A stretch of DNA of 64,000 nucleotides from Filosporella fistucella (lineage: Eukaryota > Ascomycota > Leotiomycetes > Helotiales). The DNA is taken from positions 1,860,001-1,924,000 of the forward strand of contig JAQJZZ010000010.1 of assembly GCA_030077755.1 (NCBI GenBank), in the 5' to 3' direction. The position numbers were made by a program, and so were the translations under genes. Positions within the stretch are counted from its first letter, which is position 1. Every line of letters begins with the position of its first letter. Below, piece by piece: positions 1 to 12,508 of the stretch. A model generated the notes under the pieces. It was given only the letters and a program-made list of their open reading frames with translations, searched no databases and was not told where the DNA came from.

Positions 1-142
1 GTCATCAAAACTATCAGATTTGAACAACCCTGCTGCCTACTCCATCTCACATCCCAATTCATGTCCAAAATTTTGATGCTCACAGGCCTGGATATCTTCC
101 TCCGTTCTACACCGTGCCCGCAAGGAGAAGGGAGTGCACAAC

Positions 143-3100
143 ATGGCACCCACCCAACAGCCACCACCTGCCAAAGACAAGCGTCTGAAAGCTCTAATCG
201 GTGAGGAATCTTCTTCCCCAGTAGTTGCCGCGTAGCTAAAGTAGACGCAGCATTCGCAAATGAGCTACAGGAACAGCTCCCTGCTGCAGCGTCCGGAACG
301 TCCTCCGATGGACTGCGGCAAGATACGGAAAAATACGTCAATTCTTTTCCAACATTTGGTCACTCAATAGCTGCGAAATGCGAGGAGGTTGATCATATCG
401 GCACAACGCTTTGGAACCTGTGCACTCGCCTGCGACGTGAATATGATGCGGAGCCATCACAAAACAGATCGACGATTCTTCTCCTCGCAAGAGTCTTTGC
501 TTTCCTGCTCCTGAACTGCGCGCATGAAGCTGGAATGTGTATCGGTGGGAATGTGGAGAGATTGATGAGAACCGGGTTGAAAGCTGGGAAAAGTTGCCTG
601 GGTAGGTGCAGTATCCCGTACCAAGGCTGGATGTTGACGTATGTCAGAGAGAAATAAAGTGAACCTGGCTTTAAAAGTATTCGAGAAGGTTAGCGGATAT
701 GAGAGCTTGCTCATGAAGCCTAGAGGGGCTGCTGGAGAACGAAATGAGAATGGGGAAAGATTGGTGGCAGAATATTACGTTCTACGAACGGCTCTGGTAC
801 GTTTACCTGTCGCAATTTTGTTCCCTCGTCTGACTTCAGTACAGGCATGGAAACAAGGCAGCCTTGATATGGCGGAGCACATGTTCAAAAGGTCTGTTTC
901 GTCCAAAGATAACTTCAATCCACACACTGCCGAGAGTTTAGCCGATGTTCTATATGAGATGGGCAAGGACTTGCTCTCCAAAAAAGACTATTTGAACGCC
1001 GCAAAATGGCTTGACAGAGCATATGACATATTTAGTCAACAGGATTTGGACAGGCTCAGCATTGATGCCAGCGAGCTTCGGATCTCTATTCTTCAGTCAT
1101 GGGTCATGGCCCTTATAGGTTTGCAAGATATCGAAGCAGCACATAAAGCAAGTGAAATTGTCACCCTCCTGGAAAGCGAAATTGGGGACAAGCTGGTTGT
1201 CTTACTGCTGAGACTTGAGCTGCTCTCTTCATCTACAGCCGAGCATTTCAACGCAGACGCATACCATGATATTCTGCAACGAATGACTAGAACAATGATA
1301 CTCAGCGAGGGGAACTTTAAGTTGATGATGCACCATATCCGAAAATTGAAAGACAAGAGTCCTAGCTTGGCGTGTCAAGCACTTGATGACTTCATCAAGC
1401 TACGCGTCATGAAAGAGGAGCGGGATGAATGGCTCGAGAAGGCTATTGTTACCCGTTTATGGGCCACTGTAGACCAGAGGGAGACGGTGGAATGTTTCAA
1501 ATTGCTTTATGAAATATTCTCTACTATTGCAGCCAATATCACCAAGCCTATCAGCGCATCAGTTTGTCATGCAGTCCACATTGTACGTCTCCTAGTTTGT
1601 CAAAGAGCTGTATACTAACAACTCTCAGCTACTGTGGAAACGTATCGAGTCTAACATCACCCTCGGTCAATATGATACTGCCGAGAAGTGGTGCCAGGTG
1701 GCAATGCACCCAGTCTTTGCTAATAGCGGGGAGATCAATCTTGCTAGAATCTCACGGTTAGATATCGAATTCTCACACGAGCTTCTCCACTAATCCAATT
1801 GCTAGAAAGCTCCTCCTTTGTGCTCTAGCTAGAAAGTCCTTCGGTAGCGCACGGGAGATATTCAATTCGATGCCAGACGCGGCCAAAAATGAGCCAATGT
1901 CACGATTCTTAATGTACAAAGTCGCAATCCGTTGTGGGGAGACCGAGCTCGCGGCCGAATGTCTGCGGATCATCAGTTCATCCGCAGACAAGGATCCAAC
2001 TCTGCTATATGCATGTGTGCTAGATGCGCAGCAAACAGGCAATAAATATCATACAGTTGCTGCTTTGCAGTATGTTCTGGAGAAAGATGGAAGACATCCA
2101 AGTATACACTTGCCGTCGTTGGTCCGTCTGACTGTTGTGCTCATGATGCAAATACTGGAAGAAAGTTCCGCCAAAGCTGATGATATCGACAAGATATGCG
2201 AAACTTTTGAAAAAGGTGCAGTGGTAGATGAGTTTGATATTTCTTCTAACAAATTAACAGCTGCTTCACACGTGAAGAGGTCGAGAACACAGGGGACTGC
2301 CGACGTAATCTGGACTATCGATGAACTTGACTGGTTCTCCAAGAACTCTTATAATCTTGCTATCGAACATCTCCCTCATTGGGATCCTCGGCAGTCACTC
2401 AGATTATTAGTGTCATGCATTGAGTTCATTGATAGATATCCAACTTCTGTCAGTGAACAAGTGTCTCAGGACGTGGCCCTGAGAAAGATGTTTTGCGAAT
2501 TTTCTGCTTCCACGGCCTTGGTCTCACTGGCTCGCGGTGAAGATAATATCGAAATTCAGATGCAGCATTATCTCAACCTACGTAAGCATGTCGATAGTTT
2601 TGACGCGCTTCTTCAAGCAAAATCGGGGCAAATGGATAGAGCTTTTGAGGAGGATCTCCTTCGAAAGTTATCAATTCTTGCTGTCTTTGACTTTGAAGCA
2701 GTATGTCGGCTGAAATCTTGGGATGATATTGGACAGGTAATCCTCAAGGCTGAAACATGCAAGAACAACCAAGTTTTTGAGGTCATGGCTGATATCATTT
2801 TATGCTCTGACCCTCCTGGCCTAGGTAAGAACTACGTGCTGGAGTGTATTTGAAGCTGATAATGCCTAGTTATGATCACAAGCCTGAAAAAAATTGTGAA
2901 TGCATATTGGGACACCGAGAAGCTGGATATGTCAAAGCTTGCCAAATACAGCCGATGTCTCTTTCAACTTGCACTTACGGGCAGCACCGAGCTTGCTGAG
3001 CACTTGCTTGATCAAATCTACGGTCAGGCGCAGGAATCATCGTCGGCAAGTGAATCGTTTTGCAAGTGTGATGGCTAGACTGACACACGAAAGGCTGAGC

Positions 3101-3300
3101 AGGCGTATCCTTCCGAAGAGCTCGAATGGGTCGCGACCAAAGCTTTTAACCATGCAATCGACCTTTACTGCGCTGGAGAGGACAATGCATGTCAAGCATG
3201 GGCTGGAAAAGCACTCAACATTGCCCATTACTGTGCAGATGGGGGAGCTCTCGAGACTTTGTTGCAGAGTAAACTTTTGGGGTTGAAATTTGACACGTGA
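143..3300 (+). CDS. SPO22/ZIP4-like meiosis protein
   Basis: Spliced product of about 943 aa. It belongs to the SPO22/ZIP4/TEX11 family of TPR-rich scaffold proteins that act in crossover formation and synapsis in meiotic nuclei. Exons kept in frame: 143-200, 245-601, 648-796, 845-1582, 1629-1756, 1806-2824, 2870-3045 and about 3094-3300. The protein is almost all helical repeats. The AWKQGSLDMAEHMFKRS block just after the fourth exon begins is typical of the family, as is the length. The first ATG (143) gives an N-terminus rich in Pro and Lys (MAPTQQPPPAKDKRLKAL), as I expect for fungal members. The last intron appears to be GC-AG, with donor gcaagt at 3046 and a CTGAC branch site near 3079. 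The acceptor could be at 3093 or 3099, both in phase 0. No partner genes lie nearby. Family call is firm, exon edges are good. Confidence 0.85.
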
Positions 3301-5301
3301 CAGAAAAGATTAGGAAGTCAGAAGTGTATTGGTATGGACTTTCTCCAGATTTGCTTCTTACATACATGTTCGGAGGGTCTATCTTTGCATAGCAGAACGT
3401 TCTATCATCTAGTTGCTTGAGGCCAATGCAAATATCTGAGAAAGAGGTTGCTAGTTTCTAATATGCAGTAAGGAATACTTTTTATAAGTGTTGGTGAGAA
3501 CCGGAAACCATAGATCGAAAGTACACAAGCTGGCTATTGCTCTTCCGGTGCAGACCTTCCGATCAATCTAGGCGGGCCGGTTCGTATGGATCCACCATTC
3601 TCTAATTTTGAGTTGCGGATGAGGAAAGTCAGTCTGACAACAATGCGGGGTGCACGAACTGTTCAAATTACAAATCCAGATGAAACAAAGTCAACATGAC
3701 AACGGGAAGTAACAAACAGGCTTTCTACGGGAGAACTTTCAACATTGTGAACATACCCAATAGTCAGACTCCGAGAAATTTTTGGCCACCGAGACCTGGT
3801 GCATAGCCTGACTCGAACAATCAACACCCGAAGATCTACCAAATTCAGTTGCATGGATGTCCCTAGTTACCCGTTATCACAGACCATCCGGATTTCCAGG
3901 AGATACTCGGCGATATTTGAGTGTACGAACACGATGTCCAGAGCTAGATTGTGAATGGAGTTTCTACGGGTTCCCATATCGACAATGAATATTGCGACAT
4001 TTGAGCCATTTGGCGAAGTTTGTATCATGCGTTTTCACAAATTGATTGGTCTTGCTCAAGTCTGGAGTATCCCCGTTTTTTGCCTGTTGTTGACGGATTT
4101 TCTCCTATTAGGGGGGCGCGCAGCCGCTTCGTATTTCGTATATGGCGGACACGGTCAATTTTGTATGGCTCAGATCAGGAGGACAGCTGGATCTGCAGGA
4201 AGAATTCTTCCCACGGAAAATATCCTGAGAGCTCCAGGAACAGCTAGAATACCCCGCGATATCTAATGCGAGAAGCCGTCGCAAAGTTCTGAAGCTCATG
4301 TGCCCGCCAGTGGCACCCGGAATCAAGCATTAGTCAAGCTTGTCCAAGAGAAATTCAAGCTTAAATAAGCTTTCCAAGAGTTCATCTGATCTGGTTCCTG
4401 GACACCTTGATGCGGGCAGGAACAACCTGTGAGTGGCGGAGAATTTCTCCCTTGCGAGAGCTCAAATCGACACTTTATTTTACTTTGTTTCGTGTTTAGA
4501 ATTGCAGGGGCTGGGTTGAAACGCTGGGCTGTGGATGTGGAGTCTCTTCAGCTCCCTCTCGGCTCAGACCAACCGACTTGGCCACACCGAGAAATCGTTC
4601 TGGTAATTGCTGTCACCACCAGGGTGGAGAAAGGGGTCGAATGCCTTAAGCTTTTATATTAACCTTATGGTCAATCTGACCTAGCTGTCTGAAGTGGATA
4701 TGCCAAACCGGCAAGTAGCCGTCTTGGTCAGATGAGATCCACCAGTTAGATTGCCTCTTTATCGAATTTGAAGCTCCTCGATTCCCATGTTGACAAGCAC
4801 TTGAATTGCATTTGGACAAGTCGATTCGGTCAGCACTATACCTGAAGCTTTGGTTCTAGACGCCGCTGAAAGTCTGCCTATGTCTGCGCGTCAAATCCAC
4901 AAAACAGGCCTTGAACGACATACGCTGTTGATTTGAGGAACGGAAAACGGACCCCAACAATAAGGAAAAACCGCCACTCCGTGAGTCGAGAAGCATGCCA
5001 AAGATTAACTGCTCATTTGGGCTGTCCACCGAAGCAGTTAGCTTCCGTTAGAGGACTGAAATGCAGGACAGAAGCAGTTGGTCCTTGGAAAGTATGTGGA
5101 ACCTTGTCTTGTGGTCTCATTGATGTGCAGACCAAGACTTGGATCAAGACCTCGTAGAGTATAAGAAAGGCTTGGTTGCGCCTTCTCCAAGTCTCAAATC
5201 ATCACTCTCATTCATTCATTTATTGACACATTCGTTCTACACATTGCTTTACTACTAGCATTTACATTCTTAACCAGTACATTATTTTTTCAACCATCAA
5301 G
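3301..5301. other. Intergenic region, no supported gene
   Basis: Two kilobases between the meiotic gene and the polygalacturonase. Short open frames exist (for example 3955-4266 and 4933-5157 on the plus strand), but none shows a domain, a sensible splice pattern or protein-like composition. The last 150 bases are the polygalacturonase promoter and leader, with pyrimidine/CA-rich sequence before the ATG. Confidence 0.6.
5160..5167 (+). promoter_or_regulatory. TATA-like element of the polygalacturonase gene
   Basis: TATAAGAA lies about 140 bp before the ATG at 5302 and is followed by a CT/CA-rich leader with CATT repeats, the usual form of a strongly expressed fungal gene. Position and context support it. 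No transcript data are available. Confidence 0.4.
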
Positions 5302-6559
5302 ATGGTTCATATCACTGCCACCCTCGGCTTCTTAGCCTCTGCTGCCTCCATCGTCTCTGCTGCTCCAGCTACTGAGATTGTTAACCGTGCTACTTGCACA
5401 TTCTCTGGTTCTACCGGTGCTGCCGCCGCCGCAAAGGGCAAGACTTCTTGCACTACCATCACCTTGTCCAACTTGGTCGTTCCAGCTGGAACTACTCTTG
5501 ATTTGACTGGCCTCACAAAGGGTACCAATGTGTGTGGTATTAAACTCTCGTCAGACATACATACTAACACTTCCAGGTTATCTTCGAAGGTACCACAACT
5601 TTCGGCTATGAGGAGTGGTCCGGCCCATTGATCTCAGTCTCTGGAACTTCCATCACTGTTACAGGCGCTTCAGGAAATGTTATCGATGGTGGTGGAGCTA
5701 GATGGTGGGACGGAAAGGGAACGAACGGAGGAAAGACCAAGCCAAAGTTCTTCTACGCACACAAGATGATCTCATCTTCCATTACTGGCTTGAACTTCAA
5801 GAACTCCCCAGTCCAGCTCATGTCTATCAATGGCGCCACAACCTTGGCTGTTACCAACGTCCACATGGACAACAGTGCTGGTGACTCGGGTGCCCTCGGA
5901 CACAACACCGATGCTTTCGACGTCGGCTCTTCTACTGGTGTCACCATCACTGGAGCTAACATGTAAGCAACTTCAACTCCTCAACTTCAAAGAAGCTAAC
6001 ACAATGCAGTCAAAACCAAGACGATTGCTTGGCTATCAACTCTGGTACCAGCATCACTTTCACTGGAGGAACTTGCTCGGGAGGACACGGTCTCTCCATC
6101 GGTAAGCTGAACTCCACACTCCAACAGCAAAACGAGCTAACATTTTCAGGTTCCGTTGGTGGCCGTTCAGACAATGTTGTTAAGACTGTCAACATTCTCT
6201 CATCCACCATCAAGAACTCTGACAACGGTGTCCGCGTCAAGACTGTCTCTGGTGCTACCGGTTCAGTCTCAGGAGTTACCTACAAGGACATCACCCTGTC
6301 CAACATTGCCAAATATGGCATTGTCATCCAACAAGATTACCTTAACGGCTCCCCAACTGGCACCCCGACTACTGGTGTCCCAATCACTGGTCTCACCATC
6401 TCTGGTGTTAAGGGTACCGTGGCCTCATCTGGAACCAACGTCTACATTCTTTGCGGAAAGGGATCATGCTCCAACTGGACCTGGACTGGAAACAGCGTCA
6501 CCGGAGGAAAGACCAGCACCAAGTGCCTTAACATTCCTTCCGGTGGTGCTAAGTGCTAA
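5302..6559 (+). CDS. Secreted endopolygalacturonase (GH28)
   Basis: 371-aa glycoside hydrolase family 28 enzyme that cleaves internal alpha-1,4 bonds of de-esterified homogalacturonan in plant cell walls. Exons 5302-5529, 5577-5962, 6010-6101 and 6150-6559 join in frame through three introns of about 47 bp. Residues 1 to about 20 form a signal peptide ending SAAPA. A short propeptide and the mature start near RATCTF follow. All four GH28 active-site blocks are present: [31 protein letters not shown] and RVKT (usually RIKT, a conservative change). The C-terminal cysteine pairs of the family (GKGSC, KC-stop) are kept. The sequence resembles Botrytis/Sclerotinia PGs closely, so a role in plant tissue maceration is likely. 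I do not assign an isoform name. Codon choice is rich in C-ending codons, suggesting high expression. Confidence 0.95.
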
Positions 6560-7708
6560 ATGCACACAATGGTGGAAGCGAGGGGTTAAAAACGGAAGCA
6601 GAAGAGGAGCAGTGACTCTGAGATCTGAGAGTTGAAAAATACTCGACGGACATTTGTCCTATTTCTTGTCATATATTCTTGTATCCAACAGGCTAATTGG
6701 AGTTTTACGTACTGTGTACGATGTACAAATTTAAGTATGACTTTCATGCTACCTGAAAATGATCTTCCCATGCCTTGTGATTATTTATGATTATCGTAAT
6801 TATAAGCTTCTCCTCGTCAATTCTTTCCAAATTGTTTTGCCTATCTCGCACAAAATTTTAGAATCGCAATACGTCAAAAATGCAAGCTCACTTAGCATAC
6901 AAAATTGCGTTGGGAGAGCAAGTCAGGTTGTATAACTGGTCAGTCAAGAGTGTTGGCGCGATTGCATTCCTTCTGTTAGACACCCTGCCTATGCGTAGCT
7001 TGGAGAAACTTCGGCGGGGCGAATCACACCTATTCTTGTATTATCCCAAAAAAGAAAATCAGTCCAGGGCGCCAAAAAAGTTTCATTGGATAAAAATTAC
7101 AAAACACATCTCCAACCTGCTCAATTAAACAAATTAACTGAACAGATTGAAGGGGTGAACACCATATGGGAACTCGTCAACAGCTCTGATATGCCTCGAA
7201 GCAGGTGTTTTTATCTCCCACGGTTTTCCACGGTAACCGTAAACGTTTCCGTTGGACCAAACAACCTGAGTTGAGTAGCCGGTGTGTTGGACTGGCGCCT
7301 TATTGTTTATTATAGAGCTAGGTTAGCCCATTACACTACGCGGTGATTCCGGTGTATGGTGATGTATAGCGGTGTGATTAGGGAATTGGTAGCTATATAT
7401 AGCTCTAAAGCCATTCCTACTGAGCCTCAACTTGCAGATATACACTCTCTGGTCGGAGCCGGGAAACAGTCTTCTAAGTACAACATGTTGTGTCAAATTC
7501 ACAAGCATATGTATACCATAAGATACGAGCAATGTGTGCATGCTTTTGGAAATGCCCACACCCCGCGCGATACAGACAGCAGATTGAGCTCACAACAGTG
7601 GTATCTCAGGATCTGAAATCTTGAAACCAGTCCAGAACAATCTTCAGCTATGAACTCCTCACTACCCTCCACAGGAAATAATCTCGTACCAATCCTTGCA
7701 GCTGTATA
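6560..7708. other. Intergenic region, 3' sides of two genes
   Basis: Converging 3' ends of the polygalacturonase and the minus-strand secreted-protein gene. AT-rich; the small open frames (for example 6880-7128, 7356-7616) have no protein-like features. I see nothing else in it. Confidence 0.55.
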
Positions 7709-8161
7709 TCAACCAACGTTGATATACTTGTCACAAACAAATTCCTTCCGACAACCCACACCATCTGATAATGGCGGTTTATTGCACGTCATGGTATCTC
7801 CCATATCATAATCGTTCCCACTATACCACATCCACCCTCTAGGGGTAGTTAAAGAGTCCAAATGCATCTCCACATACGAACCCGCTTTCGCCGCCATCTT
7901 TACAACTGGTGTATATCTGGACCCCTTGATAGCTCTCATGACACTGCAGTTGTTATCGAAGATTACCCAAATGCGGTAGTCGTCCACATCGGGGTCTGAT
8001 GTTGAGATGTACATGGTACAACTACCTGGTTTGGTAGGCACGCACTGATTCCAAGAGTAGTCTTCCTGTTGAATCGGTAGGGCGGGGAAGCTTGCTGCTG
8101 GAGGAATTAGGAAGCTGGAGAGATGGAGGCAGAGGAGCATAGTCAGTCTGAAGTGCGGCAT
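7709..8161 (-). CDS. Small secreted cysteine-rich protein (effector candidate)
   Basis: Single-exon gene of 150 aa when read from the ATG at 8161. A longer frame opens at 8227, but the internal Met starts a clear signal peptide (MPHFRLTMLLCLHLSSF, then IPPAASFPA), so I chose it. The mature part has six cysteines (NQC, GSC, NNC, MTC, GVGC, FVC), enough for three disulphides, and is rich in Asp, Tyr and Trp. I recognise no family. Small size, secretion and even cysteine number fit the profile of secreted fungal effectors or small wall proteins; this is inference. A TTAAATA box lies about 140 bp upstream (8299-8305, minus strand). The nearest neighbour is the polygalacturonase, another secreted product, about 1.1 kb away and convergent. 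Confidence 0.7.
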   Translation of the reverse strand: MPHFRLTMLLCLHLSSFLIPPAASFPALPIQQEDYSWNQCVPTKPGSCTMYISTSDPDVDDYRIWVIFDNNCSVMRAIKGSRYTPVVKMAAKAGSYVEMHLDSLTTPRGWMWYSGNDYDMGDTMTCNKPPLSDGVGCRKEFVCDKYINVG

Positions 8162-9230
8162 GGTTGCGGGCGTGGACAAATGTGTGTCCTGAACGGTGAC
8201 GAAATCGCAAGTTGCAGTCGGGCTCACAAGAGTAGGTAGTTAATTTTTGATCTCTGTAGATGCTCAAGAATTTGGAGAAAGGGAGGAGCTTCACACCGTA
8301 TTTAACGCTCGAATGGGGTAGTCCAGAGCCACGACAGAGAAAGAATGCATCCATAAGCTATGCAAAGTATTGGATAATACAGCTCAGTGGGTGCCGCTCC
8401 ATATCAGTGATTACCCAAAAAAAGGTCCTGTTCAGATACAGCTTCTGTTCTAGACGTGGCCAAATAGGTTCAAAATAGAGAGGTGCAGCATGCTTTCACA
8501 ATCCTTCTACGCCCAGTGATCAAGTCAACCATCAATTCTGCTACGCTACTAATAGAAACACGTTGGAACACGAAAATGATTGTCCCATTTGAATCTTGGC
8601 ACCTGCTTGAAACTATTTCTAGTTGCACTACTGCATGGTTCAACCGTGATGATACCATTTGACTGCTTGAGTAGGCCAATTGATTCTTGGCCTGGGTATC
8701 CCAAAAGCTTTGCACCTATTCAAAAAGACACATTGGTATATTTTCAACCCGAGTTCTGAGAAGATGTGTGCCAGTCAGTTGGTACATGGAACTTGAGCTC
8801 AGGAGATTGCAGGTTGTGGAGGTCCATGTGCTTACGCTGCTGCACTTGATCACATCACCTTCGTCCTAGATCCGAGACCTATTGATCCTCATGGAATTTG
8901 ATCCTAGTACGAATGATTCAAAATGTGTACAAACCAACGGCATTCGAGATATTGAGCATGGCTATGATGGTTGGAGGACTAACACATGAGCAGCCAAGCC
9001 AACTCCTGACATAGGGGGAAATATCAATTCAAGCACGTTCTCGTGGTTTCCAAGCAATTCCATGCCCACAACAACCCATACGATGTCTATACTTGGTTAC
9101 ACAATCATACACCACTCATGGATTTACGTGTTGCTGACGAGACAAGGTGTACGCTACCCCACAACCCTCCTGATCAAGAGATAAAAGATCGTCAGGCAGC
9201 AGACGTGGACAGAAAGACAGAAAGGAGCAA
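8162..9230. other. Intergenic region, no supported gene
   Basis: Contains the promoter of the secreted-protein gene in its first 200 bases and otherwise only short open frames on both strands without recognisable features. Confidence 0.5.
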
Positions 9231-9769
9231 TCAAAGGAGACGTCTCATGTGTCTGACACGTAGAAACCAACATGCTGCAGATATGAAAAGATAGCAGCAA
9301 AGAGCGTTGAAAGCAGAAAGCCAAATGTTACATTCATCCTTGCCCCTCCATAGTTGCTCGAAAAAAGAATACCAGAGACAGATTAGAAGGCAGCTGTATG
9401 CCCAGATCAAGAACCCCCCTTTCCCCTCCCTCAGATATCTCTTCACTACCTTCGGAACCAACCACGGTATTATAAATAAGGAGATGACCGCCTCGATGCA
9501 CTGAATCCTGAGAAAGGTGGACATGGTTGAGAAATCGGGCGTTTCGAGGTAACCAACAGTCGCACAATACAAGTTGAACAATAACAGCCATAGGGTGTTT
9601 ATCTGATATTTGAGAGAGAACAGGTGTGTTTCCTGTACTGGAATTTCATGTTGGTGGAGACCTAAATGGTGGGTGAGTTGAGGGTGTAATAGGTTGATGG
9701 TGAGGATGCTATACCTGCGTCGGGGAGACTTGTTTCAAGCATTTCAGACGAAAGGGACGTGTCGGCCAT
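9231..9769 (-). CDS. Small multi-pass membrane protein, unknown function
   Basis: A two-exon minus-strand gene: 9769-9715 and 9661-9231, joined by a 53-bp GT-AG intron (9662-9714), gives 161 aa in a single frame. The ATG at 9769 opens a hydrophilic N-terminus (MADTSLSSEMLETSLPDAG). Four hydrophobic stretches follow: around WLLLFNLYCATVGYL, CIEAVISLFIIPWLV, FLIWAYSCLLICLWY and NALCCYLFISAACWF. Charged loops such as KVVKRYLREGKGG separate them, and the C-terminus is basic (RVRHMRRLL). This pattern, and the intron that restores frame to an otherwise too-short ORF, argue for a real gene. I do not recognise the family. It probably sits in an internal membrane, but nothing in the sequence says which. 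Confidence 0.6.
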
Positions 9770-10545
9770 ATTGTTGGCGCACGAGGTTGATATATCTCGA
9801 TACTCTCTGGTGGCGGATTGAAGTAAGTAATCGGATGATCGTCTGCAGCTCGTAGCTAAAATTCTGATTTCATATTATGCGAAATAGATGTTCCAAGTCA
9901 GAAGACAAAGGTGCAGTTTATTTGAAAGCTTTCCAGCTTAGGGGACATGAGAAAGCGAAGCTGTTGGTTTTTAAGTTATGGTTCGATGAGGGGCGATGCT
10001 CAACACCACCAACCACTGAGATGCACCGGGCTGAATGCGGATGTGCCACGGGCTCTACGAAGCGATAGACTCCGGAAATTCCATTGTAATTGGCTCAAGA
10101 AACAAATTGTGCATCGCGGCTTGGCCTCTTCGTTATCAGAATTATGACCACCCAAGTTGTGCAGGGAAAGAAAGTCATTGGTTTCCGAGCAGGAGGATCG
10201 GGCTGAAGGATGAAACTGTTGGTATCTGAAAGGTGCAGTTCCAGGAAAAGTATTAACAGTTCATCGACGCAAGTGAGTTGGAACAATATTGCTCTCCGCT
10301 ACTATTTTGATGATACCTAGGTATATGCCGTCTCGGACGTGATGAAGGTGTGGATGAGCATGAGGAAAGGAATGATCAGCAGAGTATAAATGATGACAAT
10401 ACTTTTCACCGGATGTAAAATTCACAGCAGTACAAACACAGCACGGCTGAAACATATACTTCCTTAATCTCTCTTGCTCCTGCGATTCCAACCCATTCTT
10501 GTACTTGGAAATACTCGTTCTTTCCACGCCAAAGGTCTGCCAATT
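9770..10545. other. Intergenic region between divergent genes
   Basis: Shared upstream region of the minus-strand membrane protein gene and the plus-strand orphan at 10546. It holds one TACCTAGGTA palindrome (10314-10323). Short open frames only. Confidence 0.5.
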
Positions 10546-11979
10546 ATGAAGCATACACTTCCCACCCTCTGGATCTGGGTTGCATTATTTCCAGAAACAT
10601 ATCCCGCCCCATTTCCAAATATTGGAGAGCATGCAGTACCCGCAGGCGAACACATCATGGCATCTTCGGAAAACTTGCCCCCTATTATCAGTGATCCTAC
10701 CATGACCGTCAACAAGCAACCCTCAACTCAAAATGCACAGAAGGGGAGAGAAATACCTCTGCCGTCAGGAATCATTGACTCGGCGGACGTTGCTCTCCAA
10801 AACGAGACTTCATCAAAATCACCACCCCTCGTATGGTTGGGATCAAAAGACTTAATTGTCCGACAACCACCTCAACGAATCAGTAGAAAGAGGCTTGCAC
10901 TCAAGCTCGCTAGTCATATATCGAAGGTGACACTCTTTGGTATAGCCCTCTATAGTACCTCTGGAGACTGCAAGTACCTTCACGAAGAAAAAGAGGGCCA
11001 AGATGGAATGAAGTGCGTCGCTGGAGCTATCGCTACTGCCATTGTCATTGCCGACGGTTTCGAAAAAATCCAACCCTTTTTCATCGAGCTCGGAAAAGAT
11101 TTATACCCTGAAGCAATTATATGGTTTGCCAACTACGCTTTTAATGCGTTTGGAGGACGAACCCGGATTGGATTTGGACCATTTTTAAGGTACGTTACAC
11201 CGGGTTCAAAGAATTAAATCTTTTGTCAGCACTATCCCTTGCATTGCATTTGTCCAAAGAAAGCATGCTGATTTGTTTTTAGGGCAACAGCTGGCCGAAC
11301 ACCAGGTGCTGCCCGCCCACCAACTGATGCCAAAAGGGAAGATGGAAGTCTTCTCAAACGATCTGAAGAGCTGCTATCACGAGCATTGGGCACCGAGATT
11401 CGAAGTATTGGATTTTGGGACGGGAACATGACAGAATCAGTACAACCACTTGATTATGGAAAACGCGCACTGCCAGAAAAGTTGTATCCAGTATTTGGCC
11501 TCAACATTGCATCGAATGACATGCATCTAGCTGTCGTCGACCAGGATTCGGAGAGCAGTATAACATTCAAATTAGGATATGGCCCTGGCCCAGCAACTGC
11601 CGAAAATGTACATCGTCTCAAAGGCCGTGATTATATTCCCTCATACAACAATTACTACTTCGACAAAGGCGGTCTGGACATAGTCGGACAAAGTTACGTC
11701 GGTCAGCTTGCCTCGTTTAGTGACGACAATGTTCTGACAGTCCCTAATTTCAACCAGGACGATTGGGAGTCTATGTACAGACAGGTCGCATGCTATATGC
11801 TCGAACCAGGAGACTCATTTGATGCACAAGGTTTATGGTTCGAAGTATCTGACGGCCTGACATACAATACTGATGTAGCTGGTGCTATCGCGCCATTTTC
11901 CGCAACGCAACCGTCTATTATACAGTGGATGCGTGCTTCAGAAGGCCTTCAGTCTAGTGTAAAATGCACTGGCCTCTAA
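10546..11979 (+). CDS. Orphan protein with N-terminal signal sequence
   Basis: Exons 10546-11189 and 11283-11979, with a 93-bp intron, give 446 aa. An in-frame ATG at 10474 exists, but MKHTLPTLWIWVALF at 10546 is a better signal sequence, so I start there. After it comes a polar segment of about 100 residues. Next is a hydrophobic patch (residues about 165-175 and the AGAIATAIVIADGF segment near 190). The second half, encoded by exon 2, is rich in Asp, Gly, Tyr and aromatic residues, with two or three cysteines. I recognise no domain. It could be a secreted or membrane-anchored lineage-specific protein. Frame continuity across the intron and the even composition make a real gene likely. Confidence 0.65.
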
Positions 11980-12508
11980 ATCTATGCTACCAAAAGCCTT
12001 AGATTGATGGGTGAGGTCTGCTTTGAGGGGTCTTGGGAACCAAGAAAATTGACCTGATGGTGAAATCGAACAGGATTTGGTTATCAATGATATGAAATGT
12101 TGAAACAAACAAAGGCAGCAGTCTTAGTCTGCAGAATACAATGAAATTATTGCTATTGAAAGCACGTGTAAGCCTCGGAAGAAGACAACTTCGAACCCCT
12201 TTGAGGTGACACGTGATATTCTTTTGACAAAAGGGTCGGACATTGAGGTTTGCAATTCCCGATACACGCCCACACATCGATGAGACTCTTTGTATGATGT
12301 AAATTGGTGAGTAGAATGTGACATGGAATGAATCATGCACATTCAAGAGCCAGTGAAAACTTCACGGGAATTAGAGAATACCAAGCGCGACAGAACCACG
12401 GGAGAGAATACCCGAGACACACAAGACATAGGTAATAGATAATAGAACACACTGTACTACAGGCAATTCGATTAATTAGACCCTAAGCTGAGCCTATATG
12501 TGAACACC
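11980..12508. other. Convergent 3' intergenic region
   Basis: Region between the 3' ends of the orphan gene and the minus-strand AsaB-like gene. No supported features. Confidence 0.5.

Noticed and set aside
5961..6240. Polygalacturonase active-site change RIK to RVK as a sign of inactivation
   Set aside because: Val for Ile is conservative; the catalytic Asp residues, the GHG histidine, and the Arg and Lys are all present.
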